A DNA stretch of 64,000 bases, from assembly GCF_000092025.1 (NCBI RefSeq), contig NC_003062.2, forward strand, positions 2,106,001 to 2,170,000. The letters run 5' to 3'. A program made the position numbers and the translations under genes. Positions within the stretch are counted from its first letter, which is position 1. Each line of letters begins with the position of its first letter. Source of the stretch: Agrobacterium fabrum str. C58 (lineage in GTDB: Bacteria > Pseudomonadota > Alphaproteobacteria > Rhizobiales > Rhizobiaceae). Shown here piece by piece: positions 1-8,647 of this stretch. The notes beneath the pieces were generated by a model. That model was not told where the DNA came from, searched no databases, and worked only from the letters and a program-made list of their open reading frames with translations.

Positions 1-309
1 AGTTGTACTGACATTGCCTGCCTCAGGGCCTGATCTTCCGGACGGAGCAGGTTCGGAATAGGCCGTTTGGTTGTTTTCCGAAAAGCCGGCAACTCCGCCC
101 CGACGATGAAGAGCGACGTCGCCGACCGGAATCTCGAGATATTCAGCAATCCGATCCTGCTCCTCCACGCTCATATTGCGATCCCCATTTAACATTCGCG
201 TCACCGCGCTGCGGTCCAGATTCAGGAAGCGGGCCAAATCAGCCTGACTCTTTCCTTTTCTCTTAAGCTGTTGTGAAAACCACGACTTATCAATCTGATC
301 GCCGGTCAT
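1..309 (-). CDS. XRE-family DNA-binding regulator (partial, N-terminal part)
   Basis: The reverse strand opens with ATG at 309 and stays open to the window edge, giving the first 103 residues (MTGDQIDKSWFSQQLKRKGK...). Residues about 10-65 form a Cro/C1-type helix-turn-helix: the KSQADLARFLNLDRSAVTRM segment is a typical XRE recognition helix pair, followed by NGDRNMSVEEQDRIAEYLEI. The rest is a linker that may lead to a C-terminal S24 peptidase or sensor domain, as in C1/LexA-like repressors, but that part lies outside the window. It is transcribed away from the gene cluster that starts at 378. Family is confident; target and signal are unknown. Confidence 0.75.
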   Translation of the reverse strand, partial: MTGDQIDKSWFSQQLKRKGKSQADLARFLNLDRSAVTRMLNGDRNMSVEEQDRIAEYLEIPVGDVALHRRGGVAGFSENNQTAYSEPAPSGRSGPEAGNVSTT

Positions 310-377
310 CGCCACGCCCCCATTGAGGTAATAGCAACAGCATACTATGCGATTGAGATTTCAACAACGCCATGGTT

Positions 378-1742
378 TCACGCTCGCTCGAAACCGCGTG
401 CCACTTCCCAGTCGGTCACGCGGCGGTCGTATTCTTCCTGCTCCCACCTTGCGGCATGCACGTAGTGATCGACCACGTCGTCGCCAAAGGCCTGGCGCAG
501 CATTTTCGATCCGTCCAGAAAGGCGGTCGCGTCGCGTAATGTCTTGGGTATCTCGCGCACGTCCTTACCGCCATAGGCATCACCGACAAAAGCGGGCTCA
601 AGTTCGAGTTTATTTTCGATACCGTCAATGCCCGCTGCAAGAAGAGCGGCCATGGCGAGATAGGGATTGAGGTCCGACCCGCCGACGCGGCACTCGATAC
701 GGATGCCCTTGGTTTCCGCGCCGCAAAGGCGGTATCCTGCCGTGCGGTTGTCGAGGCTCCAGATCGCCTTTGTCGGCGCAAACGTGCCAGCCATGAAGCG
801 CTTGTAGGAATTGATGTATGGCGCCAGGAAATAGGTGATGTCGCTGGCATGCGCCAGAAGCCCGGCAACATAATGCCGCATCACATCCGACATGCCATGT
901 TCGCCATCCTTGTCGAGGAAGGCCGGCTTACCGTCCAGGCTCCAGAGCGACTGGTGGATATGCGATGAACTGCCCGCGGCATTGTAGTTCCACTTGGCAA
1001 GGAACGTGACTGCCTTGCCCTTCGACCAGGCGATCTCCTTGGTGGCGTTCTTGATGATGGCGTGCCGGTCAGCCATGGTCAGCGCCTCGGCATAACGCAC
1101 ATTGATTTCCGCCTGACCGGGAGACGCCTCGCCCTTGGAATTCTCGACCGGAATTCCCGCACCCTGCAGGCCCTTGCGCAACGCCCGCATGACATCCTCT
1201 TCCTTGGTCGTCTGGAAGATATGGTAATCCTCATTATAGCCGCTGGCGAGATTGAGGTCTTTATAACCGCTGGCGCGCGCCGCATCGAAGGTCTGGTCGA
1301 ACAGAAAGAATTCTAGTTCGGTCGCCATATAGGCCTTCAGCCCCATCGCCTCCAGCCGCGCCACCTGCTTTTTCAGGAGCGCGCGCGGCGAATGCGGCAC
1401 TTCTTCATGGGTGTGATGGTCGAGCACGTCGCACAAAACCAGCGCCGTACCTTCCAGCCACGGCACCTTCCGCAGCGTCGAAAGGTCGGGCTTCAGCGTA
1501 TAATCGCCATATCCCTTTTCCCAGCTCGAGGACTTGTAACCGGGAACGGTTTCCATCTCCATGTCGGTGGCAAGCACATAGTTGCAGCTATGGGTTTCCT
1601 CAAAGGCGCTTTCAACGAAGAATTCCGCCTGGAACCGTTTGCCCATCAGACGCCCCTGCATGTCGACAAGGCAGGCCAGAACAGTGTCGATGCGCCCCTC
1701 GGCGACATCCATTTTAAGTGCGTCGAATGTGTAGCTCGTCAT
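378..1742 (-). CDS. Glutamine synthetase family protein (probable gamma-glutamyl-amine ligase)
   Basis: A 454-residue protein with the glutamine synthetase fold: an N-terminal beta-grasp region, then the catalytic barrel with metal and glutamate-binding elements such as ELEFFLFD, GQAEINVRY, SSSHIHQSLW and ECRVGGSDLNPYLAMAALLA. Members of this PuuA/GlnT-like group ATP-dependently join glutamate to ammonia or to an amine. The housekeeping GlnA adenylylation motif is not evident. The gene lies just downstream of an amino acid/amine permease on the same strand (gap about 65 bp), and an N-formylglutamate amidohydrolase follows in the cluster. I infer a role in amine or glutamate-derivative catabolism rather than primary ammonia assimilation; the substrate is not determined. 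Confidence 0.85.
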   Translation of the reverse strand: MTSYTFDALKMDVAEGRIDTVLACLVDMQGRLMGKRFQAEFFVESAFEETHSCNYVLATDMEMETVPGYKSSSWEKGYGDYTLKPDLSTLRKVPWLEGTALVLCDVLDHHTHEEVPHSPRALLKKQVARLEAMGLKAYMATELEFFLFDQTFDAARASGYKDLNLASGYNEDYHIFQTTKEEDVMRALRKGLQGAGIPVENSKGEASPGQAEINVRYAEALTMADRHAIIKNATKEIAWSKGKAVTFLAKWNYNAAGSSSHIHQSLWSLDGKPAFLDKDGEHGMSDVMRHYVAGLLAHASDITYFLAPYINSYKRFMAGTFAPTKAIWSLDNRTAGYRLCGAETKGIRIECRVGGSDLNPYLAMAALLAAGIDGIENKLELEPAFVGDAYGGKDVREIPKTLRDATAFLDGSKMLRQAFGDDVVDHYVHAARWEQEEYDRRVTDWEVARGFERA

Positions 1743-1807
1743 TTTGTCCGTTCCCTTGATTGCGCAGACAGGGCGGCCGGGAAACGGCCGCCCGTTTTAT
1801 TTGAGCG

Positions 1808-3322
1808 TCAGGCCTTTGCAGCCGCTGCCGCAACGGCAGCCTGCTTGTGCTCCAGCGCGAACTCCTCTTCCGGCGACAGGATGAGGCGATGGCGTCCGAC
1901 AAAGGCGAAATACGCGATGGCAACCGCAAACCATACGGCTACCCACAGCACACCCTTGGTGAAGTTCGGATCTTGGATCTGGTAGAGCAGCGTCACGATG
2001 GCGATGATGATCGTCAGCAATGCACCCGGAATGCCGAAAGGCGAACGGAACGGCCGCTCGATATTCGGCAGGTTCTTACGCAGCAGAATGAAGGAAATCG
2101 CCTGCATGATGTAGGAGAACATGGCGCCGAACACGGCCATGTTCAAAAGCACGCTGCCGATGATGCTGCCGCCCTGTTCCGCACCCAGCGAGAACCAGAT
2201 GACCAGCATGACCGCGAGCCCGACTATGGCGCCGGTAATATTGGCCACGTATGGCGTGCGGTATTTCGAGTGGGTGATGGACAGCACGGTCGGGAAGTAA
2301 CCCGCACGCGACAACGAATAGATCTGGCGGCCCTGCGCATAGAGGATCGTGTGGAAGCTGGCGATCAGGCCCGTGAGCGCCACGAGACCGAGCAGCACCA
2401 CGCCGCCATCGCCATAGATCGCCTTGAAGCCATCCAGCAGCGGTTCCAGCGAGGAGCTGAGATGGAAGGCGCCGACGCCCGGCAGGGACGGGTTGAGCAG
2501 CACGATCATGAAGGCCGAGACCATCAGCGTGACCATGCCGAGAATGATGCCCTTCGGCATGTCGCGCTTGGGATCCACCGATTCTTCAGCCGCCAGCGGC
2601 AGCTGCTCGATGGCGAGGAACAGCCACACCGCGAAAGGCAGCGTGGCAAGAACGCCCGAGAAACCAAAGGGGAAGAAGGAGCCGCCGCCTTCCGGCAGTT
2701 CCACAGCCTTGCCGTCCGGTCCGACGCCAATATTGAGCGCGAAACGCGAAAAATCGATATTCGGAATGGCGCTGATCCAGAAGAACACCAGAACGGCAAG
2801 CGAAATCAGCGTGATGACCAGCGTGACCTTGAAGGAAAGCTCCAGCCCGAAGACGTTGAGCGCAAGGAAAATCGCATAAAACACGATCCACACGAACGGC
2901 GAATAGGCTGGATCAAGGCCGAGAATGGAATTCACATAAGCGGTAATGAAGGTGACGACGACCGCCGGCGTCAGCACATATTCGACATTCTCGCAAAGTC
3001 CGGTGACGAAACCGCCCCACGGGCCCATGGCCGTGCGGGCGAAGGAATAGGCCGCGCCCGTGTGCGGCAAGGCCGGGCTCATTTCCGCGATCGAAAATGT
3101 CAGCCCGAGATACATGATGGCGATGATGATGCCCGCCACCAGCATGCCGCCCCAGCCGCCGGTGGAAAAGCCGAAATTCCATCCGGAGAAATGCCCTGAA
3201 ATAACCGCTCCGACGCCGAGTGCCCAGAGCGACCATACCCCCGCATAACGGGAAAGTCCGCGTTTTTCGAAATAGGATGCATCAGCCTTCTTGTAGCTGA
3301 CGCCCGATGATGAACTGTCCAT
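1808..3322 (-). CDS. APC-family amino acid/amine permease (ethanolamine permease-like)
   Basis: A 504-residue polytopic membrane protein with about 12 hydrophobic segments. The N-terminal SLWALGVGAVISGHFSGWNFG and the following PALPHTGAAYSFARTAMGPWGGF are typical of APC-superfamily transporters, especially the ethanolamine permease branch. The start at 3322 (MDSSSSGVSYKK) is chosen because AGGAGAGAAGG lies just upstream; an in-frame codon at 3364 is possible but poorly supported. The C-terminus is an Ala-rich tail. It is probably cotranscribed with the glutamine-synthetase-like gene downstream. Import of an amino acid or amine is inferred from family; the substrate cannot be read from sequence. 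Confidence 0.85.
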   Translation of the reverse strand: MDSSSSGVSYKKADASYFEKRGLSRYAGVWSLWALGVGAVISGHFSGWNFGFSTGGWGGMLVAGIIIAIMYLGLTFSIAEMSPALPHTGAAYSFARTAMGPWGGFVTGLCENVEYVLTPAVVVTFITAYVNSILGLDPAYSPFVWIVFYAIFLALNVFGLELSFKVTLVITLISLAVLVFFWISAIPNIDFSRFALNIGVGPDGKAVELPEGGGSFFPFGFSGVLATLPFAVWLFLAIEQLPLAAEESVDPKRDMPKGIILGMVTLMVSAFMIVLLNPSLPGVGAFHLSSSLEPLLDGFKAIYGDGGVVLLGLVALTGLIASFHTILYAQGRQIYSLSRAGYFPTVLSITHSKYRTPYVANITGAIVGLAVMLVIWFSLGAEQGGSIIGSVLLNMAVFGAMFSYIMQAISFILLRKNLPNIERPFRSPFGIPGALLTIIIAIVTLLYQIQDPNFTKGVLWVAVWFAVAIAYFAFVGRHRLILSPEEEFALEHKQAAVAAAAAKA

Positions 3323-3545
3323 GCCCTTCTCTCCTGATAAGAAAAAAACAAGCCAGTCAGCCATTATTGGCCGATTGTGCCCCAGTTTTCAGCGTCACAC
3401 GGATGTTTGCCGCGATCTGCCGCACGCACTGCTGTTCCCTTGCCGCTTCGCGTCTTTCCGGCTTCTCTGGCCGGCTTTATCGAATGGCGGCAGTCTCCTT
3501 TGACGGCGGCCCCGGTGTCTTCACCATCGGCCAGCCCTTGCTCCC

Positions 3546-4319
3546 TCACTCTTCAATCGATGAGAGCGCTTTCCCCATAAGTTCGTGGAGGAAACCGGCA
3601 ATAGCCGCCTGTTCCCCTTCATTGGCGATGAGATCGTTGCGGATTTCGATCATGACATTCAAAAGACCGTCCGGCAGCGCATGCAGCCGCAGCGTATGTG
3701 TCACACCGTCTTCCGGCCCGTAAGGGTCGTTGCGCCTGACCGTCAGCGAGGCCCCTTCGGCACCCGCCAGCATCGCGTCCGCCAGGCGGCTGTCGTTATC
3801 GTGCAGAATGCCGATTTCAACCTCGCGGAACCGGCCGTGATAAACCGGCGTAAAACTGTGGATGGTCACCACCACCACCTTGCGGCCGGCGGCCTGCCGC
3901 TCCGCGATGATCTCGCTCACGCGGTCATGAAACGGCACGTAAAGCGCCGACGTGCGCGCGAAACGTTCCGCTTCATCGAGATCGAAATTGCCGGGAATAT
4001 CGTAAATCTCGCTCTTCACCGGCATCGCGGAAGGCGATTCGGGCGGGCGGTTGCAATCATAGACCAGACGCGAAAACCGTTGATAGACAAGCGTGGCGTG
4101 GAATTTTTCAGATAGCAGACGGGCAACGGCAAGAGCACCCGGATCCCAGGCCGCATGGCTTGAAAGCACATCCGCCGAAAGACCCAACGTGCCGTATTTC
4201 TGCGGAATGGTGGCGGAGGCATGTTCACAGACAAGAAGAACATCGCCCTTCGCCGCCGCATTCTCGACGCCGACAGCCTTCCCCTCCGCTTCTGTGAAAA
4301 ACCGTGAACGCACCGTCAT
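3546..4319 (-). CDS. N-formylglutamate amidohydrolase family protein
   Basis: A 257-residue cytoplasmic protein. DVLLVCEHASATIP near residue 27 and FSRLVYDCNRPP near residue 91 are conserved in this family, and VVVVTIHSFTPVYHGRFREVEIGILHD carries the conserved catalytic-site histidines. Family members hydrolyse N-formylglutamate (HutG-type histidine degradation) or related N-acyl amino acids. No other histidine-utilisation gene is visible nearby, so an alternative acyl-glutamate substrate linked to the glutamine-synthetase-like enzyme is plausible. It shares a divergent promoter region with the RpiR regulator at 4492. Confidence 0.85.
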   Translation of the reverse strand: MTVRSRFFTEAEGKAVGVENAAAKGDVLLVCEHASATIPQKYGTLGLSADVLSSHAAWDPGALAVARLLSEKFHATLVYQRFSRLVYDCNRPPESPSAMPVKSEIYDIPGNFDLDEAERFARTSALYVPFHDRVSEIIAERQAAGRKVVVVTIHSFTPVYHGRFREVEIGILHDNDSRLADAMLAGAEGASLTVRRNDPYGPEDGVTHTLRLHALPDGLLNVMIEIRNDLIANEGEQAAIAGFLHELMGKALSSIEE

Positions 4320-4491
4320 GCACGACCCCGCCCGGAAACCCGCTATCCCGCCAATGACGAAAAGAATTCTTCACATTATCGCGAGTGTCAAATGGAATTT
4401 GAAATTTTCTCTTCATTTTTCCATTGACTCGGCGGCTGGCACAGATGTTTATTTTAGCCATGCACCGGCAGAAGACCGGAGGGGGAAAAGT

Positions 4492-5370
4492 TTGCGCAGC
4501 ACGACGGCCACCGTCTCGGATGTCATCCATGCCCATTACGACGCACTGACCCGTTCGGAAAAACGGCTGGCGGAAAGCCTGCTCGGCAACTACCCGGTTT
4601 CGGGTCTCGGCAGCATCACCACCATCGCCGAAAACGCCGGCGTTTCGACGCCGACGGTGGCGCGCATGGTGCAGAAGCTCGGTTATAAGGGTTATCCGGA
4701 ATTCCAGGCGCATCTGCATCAGGAGCTGGAGGCGACGATCTCAGGCCCGGTCGCCAAACATGACCGCTGGGCGACCAATGCCCCCGGGCTGCACATTCTC
4801 AACCGCTTCGCCGACGCCATCACCGGCAATCTGCGCGACACGCTTGGTGATCTCGACACTGCCGTCTTCGACAATGCGGCAAGGCTGCTCTCGGACCGCA
4901 AACGCAGCATCTATTTCGTCGGCGGGCGCATCACCGGCGCGATTGCCGAATATTTCTTCACCCACATGCAGGTGATTCGACCAAAAACGACGCTGATGTC
5001 GTCCAATTCCAGCGCCTGGCCGCAATATATGCTGAACATGAGCGCCGGCGACGTGCTGGTCATTTTCGACATCCGCCGTTACGAGCACGACATGACGACG
5101 TTGGCCGAAGTCGCGAAGGCAAACGGTGTGCAGATCATCCTCTTCACCGACCAATGGACATCGCCGGTGGCGCGCCATGCGCTGCACACCTTCCGGGTCC
5201 GGATCGAGGCTCCCTCGGCGTGGGATTCCTCCGTCGTCACCCTGTTCGTGGTCGAAGCCCTGATCGAAGCGGTGCAGAACGGCACCTGGGATGAAACCAA
5301 GGAACGCATGAACGCACTCGAGGGGCTGTTCGAACAGACACGGCTGTTCCGCAGGCCGGAAAGAACATGA
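4492..5370 (+). CDS. MurR/RpiR-family transcriptional regulator
   Basis: 292 residues. The N-terminal 75 residues are the RpiR helix-turn-helix (VIHAHYDALTRSEKRLAESLL...ITTIAENAGVSTPTVARMVQKLGYKGYPEF). Residues about 125-260 form a SIS sugar/ligand-binding domain (RSIYFVGGRITGAIAEYFF, SAGDVLVIFDIRRYEHDM). I place the start at TTG 4492 because GGAGGGGG sits 6 nt upstream and the HTH begins soon after; upstream in-frame ATGs would add a non-conserved extension with no clear RBS. It is divergent from the N-formylglutamate amidohydrolase gene and 290 bp ahead of an ABC operon, so it may control either. Confidence 0.8.
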   Translation: MRSTTATVSDVIHAHYDALTRSEKRLAESLLGNYPVSGLGSITTIAENAGVSTPTVARMVQKLGYKGYPEFQAHLHQELEATISGPVAKHDRWATNAPGLHILNRFADAITGNLRDTLGDLDTAVFDNAARLLSDRKRSIYFVGGRITGAIAEYFFTHMQVIRPKTTLMSSNSSAWPQYMLNMSAGDVLVIFDIRRYEHDMTTLAEVAKANGVQIILFTDQWTSPVARHALHTFRVRIEAPSAWDSSVVTLFVVEALIEAVQNGTWDETKERMNALEGLFEQTRLFRRPERT

Positions 5371-5660
5371 AACTATCTAGCCGGCAACTTACTTGACGCG
5401 GATGCCGCACGCTGATTGGATACCTGTAATCGCTACCAGCACGATAAAACAGGATAATAGACCAAGCTGGGGAACATATCTGGACAATCGGATAACGAGG
5501 GGAATCTCCCGCAATTGCAGGCACAAAAGCCTGATGATGGCGGAAAACGAGTGTAAAGTGGCGGAATCCGGATAAATAAATTGCAATCCAACCGTCACAT
5601 TAGCTTCATCGAGACTCCGTATCAGCGTCCGCAATATGAGAACACGAAGAGGAGAAAAAA

Positions 5661-6767
5661 GTGATCTCTCACTGCCGCCGACTGCTTGCTACGACCACCG
5701 CACTGGTCATCGCCTCCACCGCGATTGCCGCCGCTGAACCGAGCGCTGAACTGATCGCTGCCGCCAAGAAGGAAGGCATGCTGACCACCGTCGCGCTGCC
5801 GCACGACTGGTGCGGATATGGCGACGTGATCGCCGCGTTCAAGGCAAAATATCCGGAAATCACCGTCAACGAACTGAACCCCGACGCCGGTTCCGCCGAC
5901 GAAGTGGAAGCGGTCAAGGCGAACAAGGACAATAAGGGGCCGCAGGCTCCTGACGTTGTCGACGTCGGTCTCGCCTTTGGACCGCAGATGAAGGCCGAAG
6001 GCCTGCTGCAGCCCTACAAGGTCTCCACCTGGGCCGAAATCCCTGACAACGTCAAGGATGCCGACGGTTACTGGTACGGCGACTATTACGGCGTCATGTC
6101 GATGTTCGTAAACAAGGATCTCGTCAAGAACGTGCCGAAGGATTGGGCCGACCTGCTGAAGCCGGAATATTCCGGTCAGGTAGCGCTCGCTGGCGATCCG
6201 CGCGCCTCCAACCAGGCGATCCTCGGCGTTCTCGCCGCCGGTCTTTCCACCGGCGCGAAATCCGGCAAGGAAGCCGGTGAAGCTGGCCTGAAGTATTTCG
6301 CCGACCTCAACAAGGCTGGTAACTTCCTTCCGGTCATCGGCAAGGCTGGCACGCTGGCACAGGGCGCGACCCCGATCATCGTCGCCTGGGACTACAACGC
6401 CCTTTCCTGGAAGAAGACGCTGAACGACAACCCGCCGACCGAAGTCGTCGTGCCTGAAAAGGGTGTTCTCGCTGGCGTTTACGTTCAGGGCATTTCCGCC
6501 TACGCGCCGCATCCGAATGCTGCAAAGCTCTGGATGGAGCATCTCTATTCGGACGACGGTCAGCTCGGCTGGCTGAAGGGCTATTGCCACCCGATCCGCT
6601 TCAACGCCATGGTCAAGGCCGGCAAGGTTCCGCAGGAACTGATCGACAGCCTGCCGCCGGCAGCAGCCTATGAAAAGGCGATCTTCCCGACACTCGAGGA
6701 AGTTGATGCCAACAAGGCTGCCGTCACCGGCGGCTGGGACAAAGTCGTCGGCGCAAACGTGAAGTAA
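5661..6767 (+). CDS. ABC transporter periplasmic substrate-binding protein
   Basis: 368 residues starting at GTG 5661 with an excellent RBS (AGAGGAG). A signal peptide covers about residues 1-25 (TALVIASTAIAAAEP). The mature protein is an extracellular solute-binding protein of the type found with polyamine, Fe(III) or phosphonate importers (ELIAAAKKEGMLTTVALP, YYGVMSMFVNKDLV, PKDWADLLKPEYSGQVALAGDPR). It is the first gene of a four-gene importer operon and is separated from the first permease by about 200 bp with a GC-rich hairpin, a common arrangement giving excess binding protein. The ligand is unknown; spermidine/putrescine is one possibility given the upstream amine genes. Confidence 0.85.
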   Translation: MISHCRRLLATTTALVIASTAIAAAEPSAELIAAAKKEGMLTTVALPHDWCGYGDVIAAFKAKYPEITVNELNPDAGSADEVEAVKANKDNKGPQAPDVVDVGLAFGPQMKAEGLLQPYKVSTWAEIPDNVKDADGYWYGDYYGVMSMFVNKDLVKNVPKDWADLLKPEYSGQVALAGDPRASNQAILGVLAAGLSTGAKSGKEAGEAGLKYFADLNKAGNFLPVIGKAGTLAQGATPIIVAWDYNALSWKKTLNDNPPTEVVVPEKGVLAGVYVQGISAYAPHPNAAKLWMEHLYSDDGQLGWLKGYCHPIRFNAMVKAGKVPQELIDSLPPAAAYEKAIFPTLEEVDANKAAVTGGWDKVVGANVK

Positions 6768-6780
6768 ACTGCTGAAAACG

Positions 6781-6812
6781 CACCCCGGCCGATCCAAAGC
6801 CGGGGTGCTTCT
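6781..6812 (+). terminator. Intra-operon hairpin after the binding-protein gene
   Basis: CACCCCGGC and GCCGGGGTG form a 9-bp GC-rich stem at 6781-6807, followed by a short pyrimidine stretch (CTTCTTT). It lies 14 nt after the binding-protein stop codon and before the permease genes. It could be a partial terminator or an mRNA 3' stabiliser that raises binding-protein expression over the membrane subunits. Confidence 0.6.
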
Positions 6813-6817
6813 TTAAA

Positions 6818-6857
6818 AGCATTTCCAGTAAAAGTGCGTCGCGGTTTTACGTCCGGA
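6818..6857. repeat. Dispersed intergenic repeat, copy 1
   Basis: A 40-bp stretch (AGCATTTCCAGTAAAAGTGC... to ...TTTTACGTCCGGA) matches, in reverse complement, the sequence at 9714-9754 with few mismatches. A shorter relative is at 28406-28440. I recognise this as a common short intergenic repeat of Rhizobiaceae; its function is unknown. Confidence 0.6.
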
Positions 6858-6970
6858 AAATGCGCAAGACAAAAATAGAGCGCGCGTCCGACGTTTCCGT
6901 TTTAACCGGATGTGCTCGAGAAAGACCTTTAGAGACAGACCGTTTTGAAAACGGCGTTTGGGGACAAGGC

Positions 6971-7855
6971 ATGCCATCAAACAACACCGGCGGACCATCC
7001 GACGCGGGCAGAAAGTTGCCGCTGAACTGGATAGGCGTCGTACCTTTTGCCGTCTTTGTTATGCTGTTCCTGATCCTGCCGACGATGAAGATCGTCATCG
7101 GCGCGTTTCAGCAAACGGATGGCAGCTTCACGCTGGACAACATTGCCGGGCTTTTCACCTCTTCGATCCTTGCTGCCTACTGGATCTCGATCAAGATCAG
7201 CCTCGCCTCCGCGGCGCTGGGCTGCCTGATCGGTTTTGCCGTGGCCGCAGCCGTCGTTTTGGGTGGCCTGCCGCAACGTATCCGCGGCCCGCTTCTCACC
7301 TTTTCCGGTGTCGCCTCGCAATTTGCCGGCGTGCCGCTCGCCTTCGCCTTCATCGCTACACTTGGCCCGGTCGGCCTGCTCACCGTCTTCCTGAAGACGC
7401 AGATCGGCATTGATCTGAGGCTCCTCGGTTTCAACATCCTGTCCTTCTGGGGCCTGACGGTCACCTATCTGTTTTTCCAGATACCGCTGATGATCCTCAT
7501 CATCACGCCGGCGCTGGACGGGCTGAAGCGTGAATGGCGCGAGGCGGCCGAAATTCTCGGCGCCACCGGCCTGCAATATTGGCGCATGGTGGCTTTCCCG
7601 ATCCTGTTGCCGTCGCTGCTCGGCACCATGTCGCTGCTGTTTGCCAATGCCTTCGGCGCAGTGGCCACCGCGATCGCGCTCACCGGCTCCTCGCTCAACA
7701 TCGTGCCGATCCTGCTCTTCGCGCAAATCCGCGGCGACGTTCTCGGCAATCCGCATCTCGGTTACGCGCTCGCCTTCGGCATGATCGTCCTGACCGGCAT
7801 CGCTAATGCACTTTACATCTGGCTACGCGCCCGCAGCGAAAGGTGGCTGAAATGA
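6971..7855 (+). CDS. ABC transporter permease 1 (2-component binding-protein-dependent)
   Basis: 294 residues from ATG 6971 (MPSNNTGGPSDAGRKLPLNW), with about six transmembrane helices. The cytoplasmic EAA loop is visible as EAAEILGATGLQYWRMVAFPILLP, the docking site for the ATPase. An in-frame ATG at 6860 would add a poorly conserved stretch that runs through the dispersed repeat, so it is rejected. Translation is coupled to permease 2: the stop TGA overlaps the next start as ATGA at 7852-7855. Confidence 0.85.
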   Translation: MPSNNTGGPSDAGRKLPLNWIGVVPFAVFVMLFLILPTMKIVIGAFQQTDGSFTLDNIAGLFTSSILAAYWISIKISLASAALGCLIGFAVAAAVVLGGLPQRIRGPLLTFSGVASQFAGVPLAFAFIATLGPVGLLTVFLKTQIGIDLRLLGFNILSFWGLTVTYLFFQIPLMILIITPALDGLKREWREAAEILGATGLQYWRMVAFPILLPSLLGTMSLLFANAFGAVATAIALTGSSLNIVPILLFAQIRGDVLGNPHLGYALAFGMIVLTGIANALYIWLRARSERWLK

Positions 7856-8634
7856 AGCGTTTCTTCGCCTGGGGCGCGCTGACATTCGGCCTCCTTTATT
7901 TCGCTCTGCCGCTGATCGGCATGACCAACTTTTCACTGAAGATGCGGCGCGGCGAATATTCCTTCGATGCCTATGGCAAGGTGCTCACCGATCCGCGCTT
8001 TCAGGAAACCTTCAGCTATTCGGTGGTGATGGCGCTGTTCACCATCGTTTTCGGGGTTCTTCTGGTGGTGCCGACAGCCTATTGGGTGCGCCTGAAACTG
8101 CCGGGCCTGCGCCCCTATATCGAATTCATCACGCTGCTACCGCTGGTCATTCCGGCCATCGTCATCGTGTTCGGTTATATCAGGCTCTACAACACCTCGA
8201 GCTGGCTGCCACTGACCGGCACGACCTTCGGCACCAACCTGCTTTTGATGTTCGGTTATGCCACGCTTGCCCTGCCCTACATGTACCGCGCCGTAGACAC
8301 GGGTCTTAGAACCATCGACGTCTCGACGCTGACGGAAGCGGCGCAGAGCCTTGGCGCGGGATGGACGACCATCCTGTCGCGCATCATCCTGCCCAATGTA
8401 CTGGTCGCCGTGCTTTCGGGCGCGTTCTTGACCTTCGCCATCGTCATCGGTGAATTCACCATGGCGGCCCTTTTGAACCGCCCGGCCTTTGGCCCCTACA
8501 TGCAGCTGCTCGGCGCCAACCGCGCCTATGAACCGGCAGCGCTTGCCGTGATTTCCTTCGGCATCACCTGGGGTTGCCTCGGTCTGATCCAACTCGTTTC
8601 CCGCTATCAGAAGGGCGCGCCTCCCAAGGCCTGA
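7852..8634 (+). CDS. ABC transporter permease 2
   Basis: 260 residues with about six transmembrane helices and the EAA motif EAAQSLGAGWTTILSRIILPNVL. The ATG at 7852 overlaps the stop of permease 1 (ATGA); a GTG at 7843 is an alternative start. It forms a heterodimeric channel with permease 1. The ATPase gene follows after 13 bp. This subunit order (binding protein, two permeases, ATPase) resembles Pot/Fbp-type importers. Confidence 0.85.
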   Translation: MKRFFAWGALTFGLLYFALPLIGMTNFSLKMRRGEYSFDAYGKVLTDPRFQETFSYSVVMALFTIVFGVLLVVPTAYWVRLKLPGLRPYIEFITLLPLVIPAIVIVFGYIRLYNTSSWLPLTGTTFGTNLLLMFGYATLALPYMYRAVDTGLRTIDVSTLTEAAQSLGAGWTTILSRIILPNVLVAVLSGAFLTFAIVIGEFTMAALLNRPAFGPYMQLLGANRAYEPAALAVISFGITWGCLGLIQLVSRYQKGAPPKA

Positions 8635-8647
8635 GGACAAGATTTTC

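Noticed and set aside
1847..3199. A 450-codon plus-strand frame over the permease gene
   Set aside because: Composition (Arg/Asp/Glu/His-rich, no hydrophobic core) is typical of antisense reading; the reverse strand encodes a clear APC permease.
5640..5663. Pairing of the AbcR-type anti-SD loop with the leader of the ABC binding-protein gene in this window
   Set aside because: The RBS (AGAGGAGAAAAAAG) gives only imperfect complementarity to CTTTTCCTCCC, no better than expected for many purine-rich RBSs; not claimed without an energy calculation.
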